From the NCBI GenBank assembly GCA_028714075.1, contig JAQTMZ010000002.1:124001-188000 (forward strand): DNA of 64,000 nucleotides, given 5' to 3'. Below are positions 24,445-33,907 of this stretch, in pieces (within the stretch, counting starts at the first letter, position 1; every line of letters starts with the position of its first letter). The position numbers and the translations under genes were made by a program. Source of the DNA: Gallionella sp. (GTDB taxonomy: Bacteria > Pseudomonadota > Gammaproteobacteria > Burkholderiales > Gallionellaceae). A model generated the notes under the pieces. That model was not told the DNA's origin. It made no database searches and was given only the letters and a program-made list of their open reading frames with translations.

Positions 24445-25382
24445 ATTACACCTGCCCGCTGCGCCTGCTCATCGGCATAAAAACTGCTTCGTACCATCGG
24501 CCCGCAGGCGGCATGGCTGAACCCCATCTCCCTTGCGGCTTGTCCGAGCATGGCGAACGTCTCGGGAGGCGCGTAGCGCAGCACCGGCAGGTGCCCGTCC
24601 GAAGGTTGCAGGTACTGGCCGATGGTGAGCATATCCACATCATGCGCACGCAGGTCGCGCATCACTTGCAGCACCTCCTCATCGGTCTCGCCCAGGCCCA
24701 GCATCAGGCCGGATTTGGTTGCAATATGCGGGAAACGCGCCTTGAAATCCTTGAGCAGTCGCAGCGAGTGCGTGTATTCCGCACCGGGGCGCGCCAGGCT
24801 GTAAAGGCGCGGCACGGTTTCCAGATTGTGGTTCAGCACATCGGGCAAACTCGCGGCGAGCGCGTCCAGCGCCGCTTCCAGCCGCCCGCGAAAATCCGGC
24901 ACCAAAATTTCCAGACGTGTCGCGGGGGAGCTGGCGCGAATCGCGCTCAGGCAAGCGGCAAAATGCTGTGCGCCGCCGTCGCGCAAATCATCGCGGTCCA
25001 CGCTGGTGATGACCGCATACTTGAGTTTGAGCAGGCCGATGGAACACGCCAGATTGTCCGGCTCATTTGCGTCGGGCGGCTGCGGCTTGCCGTGCGCCAC
25101 ATCGCAGAACGGGCAGCGCCGCGTGCACACGTCGCCGAGAATCATGAAGGTCGCCGTGCCCTTGCCGAAACACTCGCCGATGTTCGGGCAGGAAGCCTCC
25201 TCGCACACCGTGTGCAGATTGTGCTCGCGCAGCACGCGCTTCATGTCGTTGTACCCCGCGCCGCTGCCGGGTTTCACGCGGATCCATTCCGGCTTGCGCA
25301 GCCGCTGCTGCAACGGCACGATCTTGATCGGGTTGCGCGCAGTCTTGTCTGCGCCGGTCTGCTTGTGTTCAGTACCGCTCAT
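24426..25382 (-). CDS. lipA: Lipoyl synthase LipA with transposon-derived C-terminus
   Basis: A 318-residue radical-SAM enzyme that inserts two sulfurs into octanoyl groups to make lipoate on pyruvate dehydrogenase and glycine cleavage proteins. The auxiliary cluster ligands are [12 protein letters not shown] and the radical-SAM motif is CTRRCPFC. The family's SSFYADEQ tail region is present. The last residues VSTHK and the stop lie inside the transposon right end (24426-24444); without the insertion the protein would end in GVI, giving 313 residues. The start overlaps lipB by 14 bp, and the two form one operon. Enzyme function is probably kept because only the extreme tail is changed. Confidence 0.97.
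   Translation of the reverse strand: MSGTEHKQTGADKTARNPIKIVPLQQRLRKPEWIRVKPGSGAGYNDMKRVLREHNLHTVCEEASCPNIGECFGKGTATFMILGDVCTRRCPFCDVAHGKPQPPDANEPDNLACSIGLLKLKYAVITSVDRDDLRDGGAQHFAACLSAIRASSPATRLEILVPDFRGRLEAALDALAASLPDVLNHNLETVPRLYSLARPGAEYTHSLRLLKDFKARFPHIATKSGLMLGLGETDEEVLQVMRDLRAHDVDMLTIGQYLQPSDGHLPVLRYAPPETFAMLGQAAREMGFSHAACGPMVRSSFYADEQAQRAGVIVSTHK
24445..24449. repeat. 5-bp target-site duplication, right copy (ATTAC)
   Basis: ATTAC directly follows GCTCACA at the right transposon end and matches the left copy at 787-791 exactly. These bases encode part of the V-I pair near the lipA terminus. Confidence 0.93.
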
Positions 25383-26007
25383 GCTGTTTTATTTCCAGGT
25401 GTCGCTGCAAACCATGAATCAAATTCTGCGCCAACTGCGCTTGCAGTTCTCCGATACCGACGGTGATGCCAAGCTCACAGCATTGCGTGACGCGCAGCCC
25501 GGCATAGCCACACGGGTTGATGTTGGTGAACGGCGTCAGATCCATGTTCACATTAAATGCGAGGCCGTGATAGCAACAGCCGTGCTTTATTTTCAGCCCG
25601 AGCGAGGCGATTTTCGCATCAGCCACATACACGCCCGGCGCGTCCTTGCGCCCCTGTGCGGCCACGCCGAATGCGCCGAGCAGGTCGATCACCGCCTGCT
25701 CCATCAGACTCACCAGTTCGCGCACGTTGATTTTCCAGCGGCGCAGGTCGAGCAGCAGGTAAGCGATTATCTGGCCGGGGCCGTGGTAGGTGATTTGCCC
25801 GCCGCGATCGATTTTGACCAGCGGAATATTCGTGCTGCGCAGCAGGTGTTCCGGCTTCCCGGCCAGGCCTTGCGTATAAACGGGCGGGTGTTGCACCAGC
25901 CAGATTTCGTCGCGCGTACTGGATGTGCGCTCGACCGTGAATTGCTGCATTGCTTGCCAAGTAGGTGCATATTCAACAAGCCCCAGCGATTCGATGTGCG
26001 GGATCAT
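25369..26007 (-). CDS. lipB: Octanoyltransferase LipB
   Basis: A 212-residue enzyme that moves octanoyl groups from acyl carrier protein to lipoyl domains, the step before LipA. Key residues are visible: [12 protein letters not shown], the catalytic lysine in SLGLKIKHG and the catalytic cysteine in INPCGYAGL. The ATG at 26007 matches the usual N-terminus ([12 protein letters not shown]), although no strong ribosome site is seen. Its 3' end overlaps the lipA start. Confidence 0.95.
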   Translation of the reverse strand: MIPHIESLGLVEYAPTWQAMQQFTVERTSSTRDEIWLVQHPPVYTQGLAGKPEHLLRSTNIPLVKIDRGGQITYHGPGQIIAYLLLDLRRWKINVRELVSLMEQAVIDLLGAFGVAAQGRKDAPGVYVADAKIASLGLKIKHGCCYHGLAFNVNMDLTPFTNINPCGYAGLRVTQCCELGITVGIGELQAQLAQNLIHGLQRHLEIKQHERY

Positions 26008-26129
26008 GCCAGCTTCATTTCGAAGGTCAGACAAGGCGGCGACGAGTGAACGACGCTGGCAGTGCAAGTAGCACGACTAGGAGTGAACGAGGATGCCAAC
26101 GCAGTATCACCGATGAAATGGAGTTGGCA

Positions 26130-26414
26130 TCACAGCACCATCACGATCAGCGGGTGGTCGCACAAGTCCTGATACAGCGCGTCGAGCTGCTCGCGCGAGG
26201 TGGCGCGCACGGTGCAGGTCAGGCTGACATAGCGGGCGTTTTTGCTGGCGCGCATCTCCATGCCGGACGCGACATAGCCGGGGTCATGCTTGTTGACCAC
26301 CTCCAGTACGGCTTTTACGAACCCCTCCTGCTGCAGGCCGAATATCTTCAGCGGGAATTCGCAGGGGTATTCGATCAGGCTGTCGGTTAATTTGTCGACG
26401 GGTGATTCGCTCAT
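26130..26414 (-). CDS. ybeD: YbeD/DUF493 family protein
   Basis: A 94-residue ferredoxin-fold protein typically encoded beside lipB. The sequence LIEYPCEFPLKIFGLQQEGF and ARYVSLTCTVRATSREQLD matches the family closely. It is thought to be an ACT-like regulatory domain, with no firm biochemical role. It starts six bases after the aminotransferase stop, so the lip operon probably begins upstream of it. Confidence 0.9.
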   Translation of the reverse strand: MSESPVDKLTDSLIEYPCEFPLKIFGLQQEGFVKAVLEVVNKHDPGYVASGMEMRASKNARYVSLTCTVRATSREQLDALYQDLCDHPLIVMVL

Positions 26415-26420
26415 GGCTGT

Positions 26421-27278
26421 TTATGCGGCGCGCATCACGTCGCGTTTGAAATCCTGGTACAGCGCGTGCAGCCGGGCAAACAGCGCGCCCGGTTTGCCGG
26501 CGCCGACCGGCTTGCCGTCGAGCCGGGTGATCGCCAGCACCTCCTTGGTGGACGAGGTGAGCAGCAATTCGTCGGCGTCGAACACTTCCGCGACGGCGAT
26601 CCTGCGCACTTCATGCGGTATGCCGTTGGCGGCGGCGAGCTCCAGCACCACGTCGTAGGTGATGCCGGGCAGCATTAAATTATCTTTGGGCGGCGCGAGC
26701 AACTTGCCATTTTTGACCACGAAGATGTTGCTGGCCGCACCCTCGGTCATGAAACTATTGTCGCGGATCAGGATGGTCTCGGCGCAGCCCGCGTCGACCG
26801 CCATCTGGCGCAGCAGCACGTTGGGCAGCAGCGCGATGGCCTTGATGTCGCAGCGCAGCCAGCGGTTGTCCGGCGCGGTGACGCACGCGATGCCGCTGTG
26901 CAGCAGTTCGGCGGGCGGGGTGAGCAGCGGGCTGCTCATCATGAACACGGTGGGTGTTACCGGCGGGTTGGGAAACGCATGGTCGCGTTTGGCCACGCCG
27001 CGCGTGATGTGCAGGTACAGGTATTGGTCTTCTGCCGCATTGCGCGCGATGAGTTCGCCGATGAGTCCGGTCCATTCCGCATCGCTGTGCGGGTTGGCGA
27101 GCTTGATGCCGTCCAGGCTGTGTTGCAGGCGCTTCAAGTGTTCTGGCAGGCGGAACGCCTTGCGCGAATATACCGGGATCACCTCGTACACGCCGTCACC
27201 GAATATGAAACCGCGATCCAGCACGGAAATTTTCGCGTCTTCGATGGGCATGTAGTGCCCGTTCAGATAAATTGTCAT
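26421..27278 (-). CDS. Class IV aminotransferase (D-amino-acid/branched-chain type)
   Basis: A 285-residue pyridoxal-phosphate enzyme of fold type IV. The start MTIYLNGHYMPIEDAKISVL and RGFIFGDGVYEVIPVY are typical of D-alanine transaminases. The PLP lysine lies in CDIKAIALLPNVL and the C-terminal phosphate-binding loop is SSTKEVLAITRLDG. It probably makes D-alanine or D-glutamate for peptidoglycan, which fits the adjacent carboxypeptidase gene; a branched-chain role cannot be ruled out. The start at 27278 is chosen because homology begins there. Confidence 0.88.
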   Translation of the reverse strand: MTIYLNGHYMPIEDAKISVLDRGFIFGDGVYEVIPVYSRKAFRLPEHLKRLQHSLDGIKLANPHSDAEWTGLIGELIARNAAEDQYLYLHITRGVAKRDHAFPNPPVTPTVFMMSSPLLTPPAELLHSGIACVTAPDNRWLRCDIKAIALLPNVLLRQMAVDAGCAETILIRDNSFMTEGAASNIFVVKNGKLLAPPKDNLMLPGITYDVVLELAAANGIPHEVRRIAVAEVFDADELLLTSSTKEVLAITRLDGKPVGAGKPGALFARLHALYQDFKRDVMRAA

Positions 27279-27291
27279 AAGTGATTCACCG

Positions 27292-28428
27292 TTATTGAAA
27301 AAGCAGGCGGATGCTATCCCAGCCGCGCAAGAACACATTCGCCAGCGGCGCGTTGTCGAGGGCGACCAGCGGGAACTCCGCATAGGGTTTTCCCGCCAGC
27401 GTCAGCTTGAGCACGCCTAACGGTTGTCCGGAAATAATCGGTGCGATGATGGGTTGACGTGTTTCCATGGTCGCCTTGAGTTGGTCGAGTTTTCCTTTGG
27501 GGATAGTCAGGAATAAATCCTCCCGGAAGCCGACCTTGATGTGGCTTGCGGTGCCTTTCCAGACGCGCACCTGGGCGACCTGCTGGTTCTTCTGATACAA
27601 GCGTACCGCATCGAAATACTGGAAACCGAAATTCAGCAGCTTCTGGCTTTCGGCGGCGCGCAGGTTATCGGAACTCACGCCGAGCAACACCGAAAACAGG
27701 CGGCGCTTATCGCGCTTGGCCGACCCGACCAGGCAGAATCCGGCGGTTTCGGTGTGTCCGGTTTTCAGGCCGTCCGCGTAGGGATCGATCCACAACAGAC
27801 GATTGCGGTTGGACTGGGTAACGTTGTTGAAAGTGTATTCGCGCAGCCTGAACAGCGGATAGTGCTGCGGGTAGTCGCGCACGATGGCGGCGGCCAGCAA
27901 AGCCAGATCGGACGCGCTGCTGTAGTGTTGCGCATCCGGCAACCCGACCGGGTTGGTGAAGTTGGTATTGACCATGCCCAGCCGCTTTGCTTCCTTGTTC
28001 ATCAGGTCGACGAAGCCGGCTTCGCTGCCGGCGATATTGAGCGCCAGCGTGATGGCCGCATCGTTGCCGGATTGCACGATCAGCCCGCGCAACAGCTCAT
28101 CCACGGTCACGATCTGCCCTGCTCTGAGCAACATGCGCGATTCGCCGCCGGCAATGCGTACCGCAGATTGCGGGACGGTCAGGTTCTGTTTCAGCGACAG
28201 GGTGCCGTGCTTGAGCGCGTCAAAAGCCAGGTAAGCGGTCATCAGCTTGGTCAGCGAAGCGGGCTCCATGCGCGCATCGCCGTTCTGGTTCACCAGGACT
28301 TGATTGCTGGTGTAGTCGTACAGCAGGTATGACTTGGCTGCCAGAGACGGTGCCACCGGCATTTGCGGCGGCAGCGCAACGCACGGCACGGGCAGCAGGA
28401 AGCCAATCAGCAAGAGGATAAATTTCAT
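27292..28428 (-). CDS. D-alanyl-D-alanine carboxypeptidase (PBP5/6 family)
   Basis: A 378-residue exported penicillin-binding protein that trims the terminal D-alanine from peptidoglycan stems. It has a signal peptide (MKFILLLIGFLLPVPCVA), the active-site motifs SLTK (serine and lysine), SGND and KTGHT, and a C-terminal beta domain ending in an amphipathic anchor (LANVFLRGWDSIRLLFQ). It is 13 bp upstream of the aminotransferase and probably co-transcribed. Confidence 0.95.
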   Translation of the reverse strand: MKFILLLIGFLLPVPCVALPPQMPVAPSLAAKSYLLYDYTSNQVLVNQNGDARMEPASLTKLMTAYLAFDALKHGTLSLKQNLTVPQSAVRIAGGESRMLLRAGQIVTVDELLRGLIVQSGNDAAITLALNIAGSEAGFVDLMNKEAKRLGMVNTNFTNPVGLPDAQHYSSASDLALLAAAIVRDYPQHYPLFRLREYTFNNVTQSNRNRLLWIDPYADGLKTGHTETAGFCLVGSAKRDKRRLFSVLLGVSSDNLRAAESQKLLNFGFQYFDAVRLYQKNQQVAQVRVWKGTASHIKVGFREDLFLTIPKGKLDQLKATMETRQPIIAPIISGQPLGVLKLTLAGKPYAEFPLVALDNAPLANVFLRGWDSIRLLFQ

Positions 28429-28518
28429 GGTCGGAAAGCGGTTACGGTCGGCAATTATAATCTTTGCGCCGCAATTGATGATAGCAGGAGTTTTTCAACA
28501 TCCTGCCAGAGGCATCCT

Positions 28519-29067
28519 TTATTCGGAACGCATCGGCGGCTTGGCGAGTTTGCGTTGCAGCGTGCGGCGGTGCATGTTGAGCGCGCGGGCGGTGGCCGAC
28601 ACATTGCCTTTATGCTCGTGCAGCACGCGCTGGATGTGCTCCCATTCCAGATTTTCGAGGTGTGTCGTCTGCACCTTGACCGGCGCATCGCTGCCGGCGG
28701 CGCGCCCGAAAGCCGCGACGATCTCATCCGTATTGGCGGGCTTGGCAAGATATTGCGTCGCGCCCAGTTTGATCGCCTCGACGGCGGTGGCGATGCTGGC
28801 GTACCCGGTCAGCATCACGATGCGCGTATTCGGGTCGAGCTTGTGCAATACCTTGACCAGCGCCAATCCCGGCGCGCCACCCATCTTCAGATCCACTACC
28901 GCGAATTCCGGCGGGTTCGCCTCGGCCAGCGGGATGGCCTGCTCCACGCTGTGCGCCACCGAAACGCTGAAGCCGCGTTTTTCCAGGGCAGCGCCCAGCA
29001 CCCTGCAGAAGGTGATGTCGTCGTCCACCAGCAACAGCGTGGCAGATTCTTCCTGTGATTCGGTCAT
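28519..29067 (-). CDS. regA: RegA/PrrA-type redox response regulator
   Basis: A 182-residue two-domain regulator. The receiver domain has the acidic pair LLLVDDD, phospho-acceptor aspartate in FAVVDLKMGG and the lysine in YLAKPAN. The C-terminus is a Fis-type helix-turn-helix (NVSATARALNMHRRTLQRKL). RegA proteins control respiration, carbon fixation and related genes in response to the redox state of the quinone pool. The start overlaps the regB stop as ATGA. The respiratory cluster at 44-55 kb is a plausible target. Confidence 0.93.
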   Translation of the reverse strand: MTESQEESATLLLVDDDITFCRVLGAALEKRGFSVSVAHSVEQAIPLAEANPPEFAVVDLKMGGAPGLALVKVLHKLDPNTRIVMLTGYASIATAVEAIKLGATQYLAKPANTDEIVAAFGRAAGSDAPVKVQTTHLENLEWEHIQRVLHEHKGNVSATARALNMHRRTLQRKLAKPPMRSE

Positions 29068-30356
29068 GTGGCAGTTCTGGTTATTGGCAAGATGATTTCC
29101 GTGGTTGCGCCGCCCTGCTCGCGGTTGAACAGGCGCACCGAGCCGCCCATGCGCTCCAGGGTGGCGTTGGCCAGGAACAGGCCGAGCCCGTGCCCTTCTT
29201 CCTTGGTGGTGAAGAATGCCGACCCGGCCTTGAGTTCCGCTTCTTCGCTCAAGCCCTTGCCATGGTCGTGGATTTCCAGCGTGAAGTTATCGGCATCCCA
29301 GTGCGTGCGGATTTCAATCGCTTGCGGAGTGTCGCTTGGCGGTGCCGCGTCCGCCGCATTGTTGAGCAGGTTCATCAGCGCGGCGCGCAGCGTGGCGTCC
29401 ACGCTGATGAGCGGCACGGCAACCCCTCCCGGCCGCCCCTTGTCAGGGGAGGAGTACTGATATTGCACGGTGGGGCGCAACAATTGCCATTCATCCAGCA
29501 CTTCGGCCATCAGGCGGTCGGCCGGTTGCAGCGAGGCGGCCCCGCTGACTTGCGCGTTGGCCAGTATCTTGTCGAGGATGCGTTTGCAGCCGTGCACCTG
29601 CTCGTTGAGGATGCCCAAGGCATCGCGCCAGCCCGGTTGCGCCACGGCTTCATGCTGCAACTCGCCGATCACCACCGCCATGGTGGACAGCGGCGTACCC
29701 AGTTCATGCGCGGCGCCGGCGGCCTGCGTGCCGAGCGCCACGATCCGCTCGTTGCGCAGGATCTCCTCGCGCACGCGCACCAGCATCTCGTCGCGGTTGC
29801 GCACCGCCTGCGCCATCTGCACCACGAAATAGGCCACCACCACCGTGCTGAACACAAAACCGAGCCACATGCCCACCACATGCTCGTTGAACGCGCTGTC
29901 GCCGCCATGCTGATGGCTGTGCGGCAACGGAACGTAATAGAACATCAGCACGCTGTAACAGGCGGCGGTAAGCGCCGCCATGCTCCAGGTGTAGCGGCCC
30001 GGCAGCGTTGCGGCGGCGATCACCAGCGGCAACAGGTACAGCGAGACAAAAGGATTGGTCGAGCCGCCGCTGTAATAAAGCAGCACGCTGAGCGCCAGCA
30101 CATCCACGCACAACTGGGCGAACAGCTCCATGTTGGGAACCGGCTTGCCGCTGCGCAGGCGCAGCCAGGAGTACAAGTTGATCGCGGCCAGCGCGGCGAT
30201 GGTCAGCAACATCGGCTGCCAGTTCAACTCCAGCTCCATAACCTTCCAGACTGCCGCGAGCGTCAGGAGCTGCGCCGCGACAACCATGCTGCGCAATGCG
30301 ACCAGGCGGCGCAACTGGCTGTGGCCCGGAAGGGAGGAAAGTATCGTGCTGTTCAT
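29064..30356 (-). CDS. regB: RegB/PrrB-type redox sensor kinase
   Basis: A 430-residue membrane histidine kinase with about six membrane segments. The quinone-sensing motif GGSTNPF is present, as is the family H-box AAGAAHELGTPLSTM, the redox-type cysteine in QVHGCKRIL and ATP-binding G boxes (DHGKGLSEE, GHGLGLF). RegB phosphorylates RegA unless the quinone pool is oxidised. The ATG at 30356 is preferred; a longer frame to 30425 adds a non-conserved stretch. The adjacent plus-strand copper chaperone gene diverges from it. Confidence 0.94.
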   Translation of the reverse strand: MNSTILSSLPGHSQLRRLVALRSMVVAAQLLTLAAVWKVMELELNWQPMLLTIAALAAINLYSWLRLRSGKPVPNMELFAQLCVDVLALSVLLYYSGGSTNPFVSLYLLPLVIAAATLPGRYTWSMAALTAACYSVLMFYYVPLPHSHQHGGDSAFNEHVVGMWLGFVFSTVVVAYFVVQMAQAVRNRDEMLVRVREEILRNERIVALGTQAAGAAHELGTPLSTMAVVIGELQHEAVAQPGWRDALGILNEQVHGCKRILDKILANAQVSGAASLQPADRLMAEVLDEWQLLRPTVQYQYSSPDKGRPGGVAVPLISVDATLRAALMNLLNNAADAAPPSDTPQAIEIRTHWDADNFTLEIHDHGKGLSEEAELKAGSAFFTTKEEGHGLGLFLANATLERMGGSVRLFNREQGGATTEIILPITRTAT

Positions 30357-30491
30357 AATGACCATTGTAAGCGCAGAAATAAGCGGAGTGGTGCGGCATA
30401 TTGTCGCGGCGACATATTGCGGCATTCCCAGCCCGCCTCTTTTAACGGATAATCCACACTTCCAAATTCACTTCCAATGGGAAAACTCACC

Positions 30492-30944
30492 ATGACTAAA
30501 TTTTATCGGTTTGGCGGGCTGCTGGCAGCCCTGTTGCTGTGCACCGGCGTTTATGCCGACGACATCCAGGTTGAAGGCGCGAGAACGCGCGCTACCGTTC
30601 CCGGGCAGGAAACGGCAATGGTGTATTTTTCCATCACCAGCAAACAGCCCGCAACCTTGGTGGGCGCCTCCAGCGCGGCGTCCAAGACCGCGGAGCTGCA
30701 CCTGATGACGCATAAAAACGGCATGATGAGAATGCAGGAAATCAAGTCCATCGACTTGCCGGCCAATGAGCGCGTGGAAATGACCGAACATGGCTACCAC
30801 CTGGTGTTGTCCGGCTTGAAGACCCCGCTCAAGGCCGGCGCAACCGTGCCGCTGACACTGAATATCGAAATGGCCGATAAGCGCAGCGTCAAGGTTAATG
30901 TAAAAGCGGAAGTCAAGCCGCTGAAAAACGCGCCGCAGAAATAG
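30492..30944 (+). CDS. Periplasmic copper chaperone, PCu(A)C family
   Basis: A 150-residue exported protein with a signal peptide (MTKFYRFGGLLAALLLCTGVYA) and the PCu(A)C domain: MVYFSITSKQPATLVGASS, then AELHLMTHKNGMMRMQEIKS and EHGYHLVLSGLK. Its histidine/methionine set (H-x-M-x-H, then M-x-M and H) delivers copper to the CuA site of oxidases. This would suit the CuA-type subunit II in this window. An ATG five codons upstream at 30477 is an alternative start. Confidence 0.9.
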   Translation: MTKFYRFGGLLAALLLCTGVYADDIQVEGARTRATVPGQETAMVYFSITSKQPATLVGASSAASKTAELHLMTHKNGMMRMQEIKSIDLPANERVEMTEHGYHLVLSGLKTPLKAGATVPLTLNIEMADKRSVKVNVKAEVKPLKNAPQK

Positions 30945-31111
30945 CGTGCATTATCCCCATCGCCAGGCAAGCCTCGCCAAGATAACAACAGGCGGCGCCA
31001 GGCTGCCTGTTCTTTGTGCTCGAACCGAATTTCCCATAGGCGCGGACCGCGCTGCGGAGACTGCGCTAAATCTGATTTTCGGCCCGTGAATAGAATGACC
31101 ATGAAATGCAC

Positions 31112-32182
31112 ATGAATAACGCCGAAAAAAATACCCTGCTGGTGGTGGACGATACGCCGGAAAACATCGATGTGTTGCGCGGGATATTGGGTGCGGACTA
31201 CATAGTGAAAATCGCCAATGGCGGCCAACTGGCGCTGAAAATCACCGCTGCACAGCCCCCCGATTTGATCCTGCTCGATGTCATGATGCCCGGCATTGAC
31301 GGCTATGAAGTGTGCCGCCAGCTCAAGGAAAACGAGGCTACCCGGCATATCCCGATCATTTTTGTCACCGCGCGCGGGGAGGTGGCCGATGAAACGCTGG
31401 GCTTTGAACTGGGTGCGGCGGACTACATCACCAAACCCGTCAGCCCTCCCATCGTGCATGCCCGCGTCCGCGCGCACCTGGCCCTGTCCAACCAGCGCCG
31501 CTACCTGGAACAGCTGGTGGCGGAACGTACCGGCGAGCTGGAACGCAGCAACCAGCAACTGGCCAAGACCCATCTGGTCATGATCCAGCAACTGGGGCGC
31601 GCGGCCGATTACCGCGACAACGAGACGGGCATGCACGTCATGCGCGTGGGCAATTTCAGCAAGCTGCTGGGGCTGGCCTGCGACTTTATGGAGTCGCGCG
31701 CGGAATTGCTGATGTACGCTTCGATGATGCACGATATCGGCAAGATAGGCATCGAGGACAGCATCCTGCTCAAACCGGGCAAACTGACGGCGGAGGAATT
31801 CGAGGTCATGAAGCGCCATCCGGAAATCGGCGCCGGAATCATCGGTGACCACGACGCGGAAGTGCTGAAGATGGCAAAACAGATCGCGCTGACGCACCAC
31901 GAGAAATGGAACGGACAGGGCTATCCGCACGGCCTGAGCGGGGAAGCCATCCCGATTGCCGGACGCATCGCGGCGATAGCCGATGTGTTCGATGCGCTGA
32001 CCTGCGTGCGCCCCTATAAACAGGCGTGGTCGATAGAACGCGCACTGGAACTGATCGAAAAAGAGGCCGGGCAGCACTTCGATCCCCGGCTGGTGAAGTT
32101 GTTCATGGGTCTGGAAACGGAAGTGCGGCGGATTGCTACCGAATACAGCGATGCTGCCAATGCGCCGCAAGAAAACAAATGA
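31112..32182 (+). CDS. Response regulator with HD-GYP phosphodiesterase domain
   Basis: A 356-residue protein: receiver domain (LLVVDDTPENIDVLRGILGA, phosphorylated aspartate in LILLDVMMPG, lysine in YITKPVS), a coiled linker (residues about 130-155) and an HD-GYP domain with HDIGKIGI, HHEKWNGQGYP and ADVFDALT. HD-GYP enzymes break down cyclic di-GMP. The gene overlaps the next by ATGA. The neighbour's receiver domain is nearly the same, which points to tandem duplication. Confidence 0.93.
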   Translation: MNNAEKNTLLVVDDTPENIDVLRGILGADYIVKIANGGQLALKITAAQPPDLILLDVMMPGIDGYEVCRQLKENEATRHIPIIFVTARGEVADETLGFELGAADYITKPVSPPIVHARVRAHLALSNQRRYLEQLVAERTGELERSNQQLAKTHLVMIQQLGRAADYRDNETGMHVMRVGNFSKLLGLACDFMESRAELLMYASMMHDIGKIGIEDSILLKPGKLTAEEFEVMKRHPEIGAGIIGDHDAEVLKMAKQIALTHHEKWNGQGYPHGLSGEAIPIAGRIAAIADVFDALTCVRPYKQAWSIERALELIEKEAGQHFDPRLVKLFMGLETEVRRIATEYSDAANAPQENK

Positions 32183-33318
32183 ATAAGTTTACGAGCCAGC
32201 CAGTAAAACCAGCCATTCTGGTGGTGGATGACACGCCGGAGAACATCGACGTGCTGCGCGGAATACTGGGCGCGGACTACACGATAAAAATTGCCAACAG
32301 CGGCCAGTTGGCGCTGAAAGTAGCGACGACACAGCCTCCCGACCTGATTCTGCTCGATATCATGATGCCCGGCATAGACGGTTATGAAGTGTGCCGGCAA
32401 CTCAAGACCAATGCGCTCACCCAGGCCATCCCGGTCATTTTCATCACCGCCAAGGCGGAAACCGCAGACGAGGTGCAGGGGCTGGCGCTCGGCGCGGCGG
32501 ACTATCTGAACAAGCCGGTTATCCCGGCCATCGTGAAAGCGCGGGTGCAGACCCAGCTCGCCCTGCGCCAGGCGCGCCGCGAACTGGAAGAAAAAAACCT
32601 GATCCTCCGCGATGAAAAAGAATTGCTGGAGGACATCGTTACGAGAATGCGCTCGGCAAGCCCGTTCGACCCGCGCAAAGTGCGGCATATCCAGTCGTCG
32701 CTGGAAAGAACGGCGGGAGACATCGTTTTGTGCGCCTACCGCCCGGACGGCGCACAGCATGTGCTGGTCGGCGACTTCTCCGGCCACGGTTTGACGGCTG
32801 CATTCGGCGGCCCGCTGGTGTCGTATATCTTTTACCGCTTGAGCGCCGAAGGTTGCGCCATGCGCGACATCCTTGAGGAAATAAACCGTATCCTGTGCCG
32901 CCAACTTCCCACCCAGCTCTATATGGCAGCCGGCGCGCTGGAGCTGTCGCCCGACCGGAAGCAGGCAATGGCATGGAATTGCGGCTTGCCACCGGTGCTT
33001 TGTTTAAGTGCCGCGCACGGCGTAAACCGGATAAGCTCCAGCAGTCTGCCGCTGGGCATCAGTGAATCGATAGATACCTTTGAACCGCATACGCAGGCCG
33101 TGATGGAATCCGATATGCATATCTACCTGTACTCTGACGGCATCACCGAAGCGATGTCGGTCGGACAGGAACTGTATGGACAGGCACGGCTGGAAGCGCT
33201 GGTAGCGCGCATTCACCGCGAGCATCTGCCGCTGGAAGCAATCTGGCAGGAACTGGATGCGTTCTGCGGCGGGCAAGGCCTGTCAGACGATGCGGTGATG
33301 GTCGAAATTGCTCACTAG
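32179..33318 (+). CDS. Response regulator with PP2C (SpoIIE/RsbU) phosphatase domain
   Basis: A 379-residue protein: a receiver domain (VVDDTPENIDVLRGIL, LILLDIMMPG, YLNKPVI), a coiled linker and a PP2C serine phosphatase domain with GDIVLCAY, VGDFSGHG, YLYSDGITEA and LSDDAVMVEI, which hold the metal-binding aspartates. Such RsbU-like proteins dephosphorylate anti-sigma antagonists or similar partners. Its receiver matches the upstream HD-GYP protein almost word for word, so they may share an unidentified histidine kinase. No partner-switch kinase is visible nearby. Confidence 0.92.
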   Translation: MNKFTSQPVKPAILVVDDTPENIDVLRGILGADYTIKIANSGQLALKVATTQPPDLILLDIMMPGIDGYEVCRQLKTNALTQAIPVIFITAKAETADEVQGLALGAADYLNKPVIPAIVKARVQTQLALRQARRELEEKNLILRDEKELLEDIVTRMRSASPFDPRKVRHIQSSLERTAGDIVLCAYRPDGAQHVLVGDFSGHGLTAAFGGPLVSYIFYRLSAEGCAMRDILEEINRILCRQLPTQLYMAAGALELSPDRKQAMAWNCGLPPVLCLSAAHGVNRISSSSLPLGISESIDTFEPHTQAVMESDMHIYLYSDGITEAMSVGQELYGQARLEALVARIHREHLPLEAIWQELDAFCGGQGLSDDAVMVEIAH

Positions 33319-33467
33319 CAAGGCATAGAAATACCACCCGTCTGTTGGCTGCGCCGGGAATGTAACCGCTGGTTGATTTTTACGCCCACCTCACTTGAAA
33401 TCGAATTGCCGCACCCTTATGTCAGGCAGTACGGGGATGTTCCCGGATTGACGACGAGGAGAATAAG

Positions 33468-33890
33468 ATGGCTAACATTTTGCGCTACAACCCGGCGGAT
33501 GATGCGTTTGACGACTTGTTCCGCGGTTTTTTCATGCGCCCGGTGCGTTTTGAAGGGCAACCGGAAGTACAGATCAAGATAGATGTGAGCGAAGACGACA
33601 AGGCTTATACCGTGCATGCCGAGATTCCCGGCGTGAAGAAGGAAGATATCCATGTCACCATTGACGGCAACCAGGTTGCCATCAGCGCGGAAATCAAGCA
33701 TGAAAAAGAAGTGAAAGAAGGCGAAAAAATGCTGCGCAGCGAACGTTATTACGGCAAGGTATCGCGCGCTTTCACGCTGTGTCAGGATGTGGATGAGGCT
33801 GCCGCGCAGGCGAAATATAACAACGGCGTGCTGGAATTACGCCTGCCCAAACAGATTGCCGCCAAGGCCAAACGCCTCAACGTTGAGTAA
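33468..33890 (+). CDS. Small heat-shock protein (Hsp20/alpha-crystallin)
   Basis: A 140-residue chaperone with the alpha-crystallin domain: IKIDVSEDDKAYTVHAEIPG, VKKEDIHVTIDGNQVAISAE, then the AKYNNGVLELRLPK strand. It holds unfolding proteins during stress. The N-terminal arm is short. A GAGGAG ribosome site precedes the ATG, and a strong terminator follows. Confidence 0.95.
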   Translation: MANILRYNPADDAFDDLFRGFFMRPVRFEGQPEVQIKIDVSEDDKAYTVHAEIPGVKKEDIHVTIDGNQVAISAEIKHEKEVKEGEKMLRSERYYGKVSRAFTLCQDVDEAAAQAKYNNGVLELRLPKQIAAKAKRLNVE

Positions 33891-33907
33891 GTCTTAGCTT
33901 CGCCGCA

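Noticed and set aside
24363-26049. Long plus-strand reading frames opposite lipA and lipB
   Set aside because: They are mirror frames of GC-rich genes, lack ribosome sites, and encode arginine/alanine-rich sequence with no domain.
29055-30452. 465-residue plus-strand frame opposite regB
   Set aside because: It is histidine/arginine-rich nonsense complementary to a clear kinase gene, with no ribosome site.
30794-32170. 458-residue minus-strand frame opposite the HD-GYP regulator
   Set aside because: Fully antisense to two well-supported genes; composition is that of a mirror frame.
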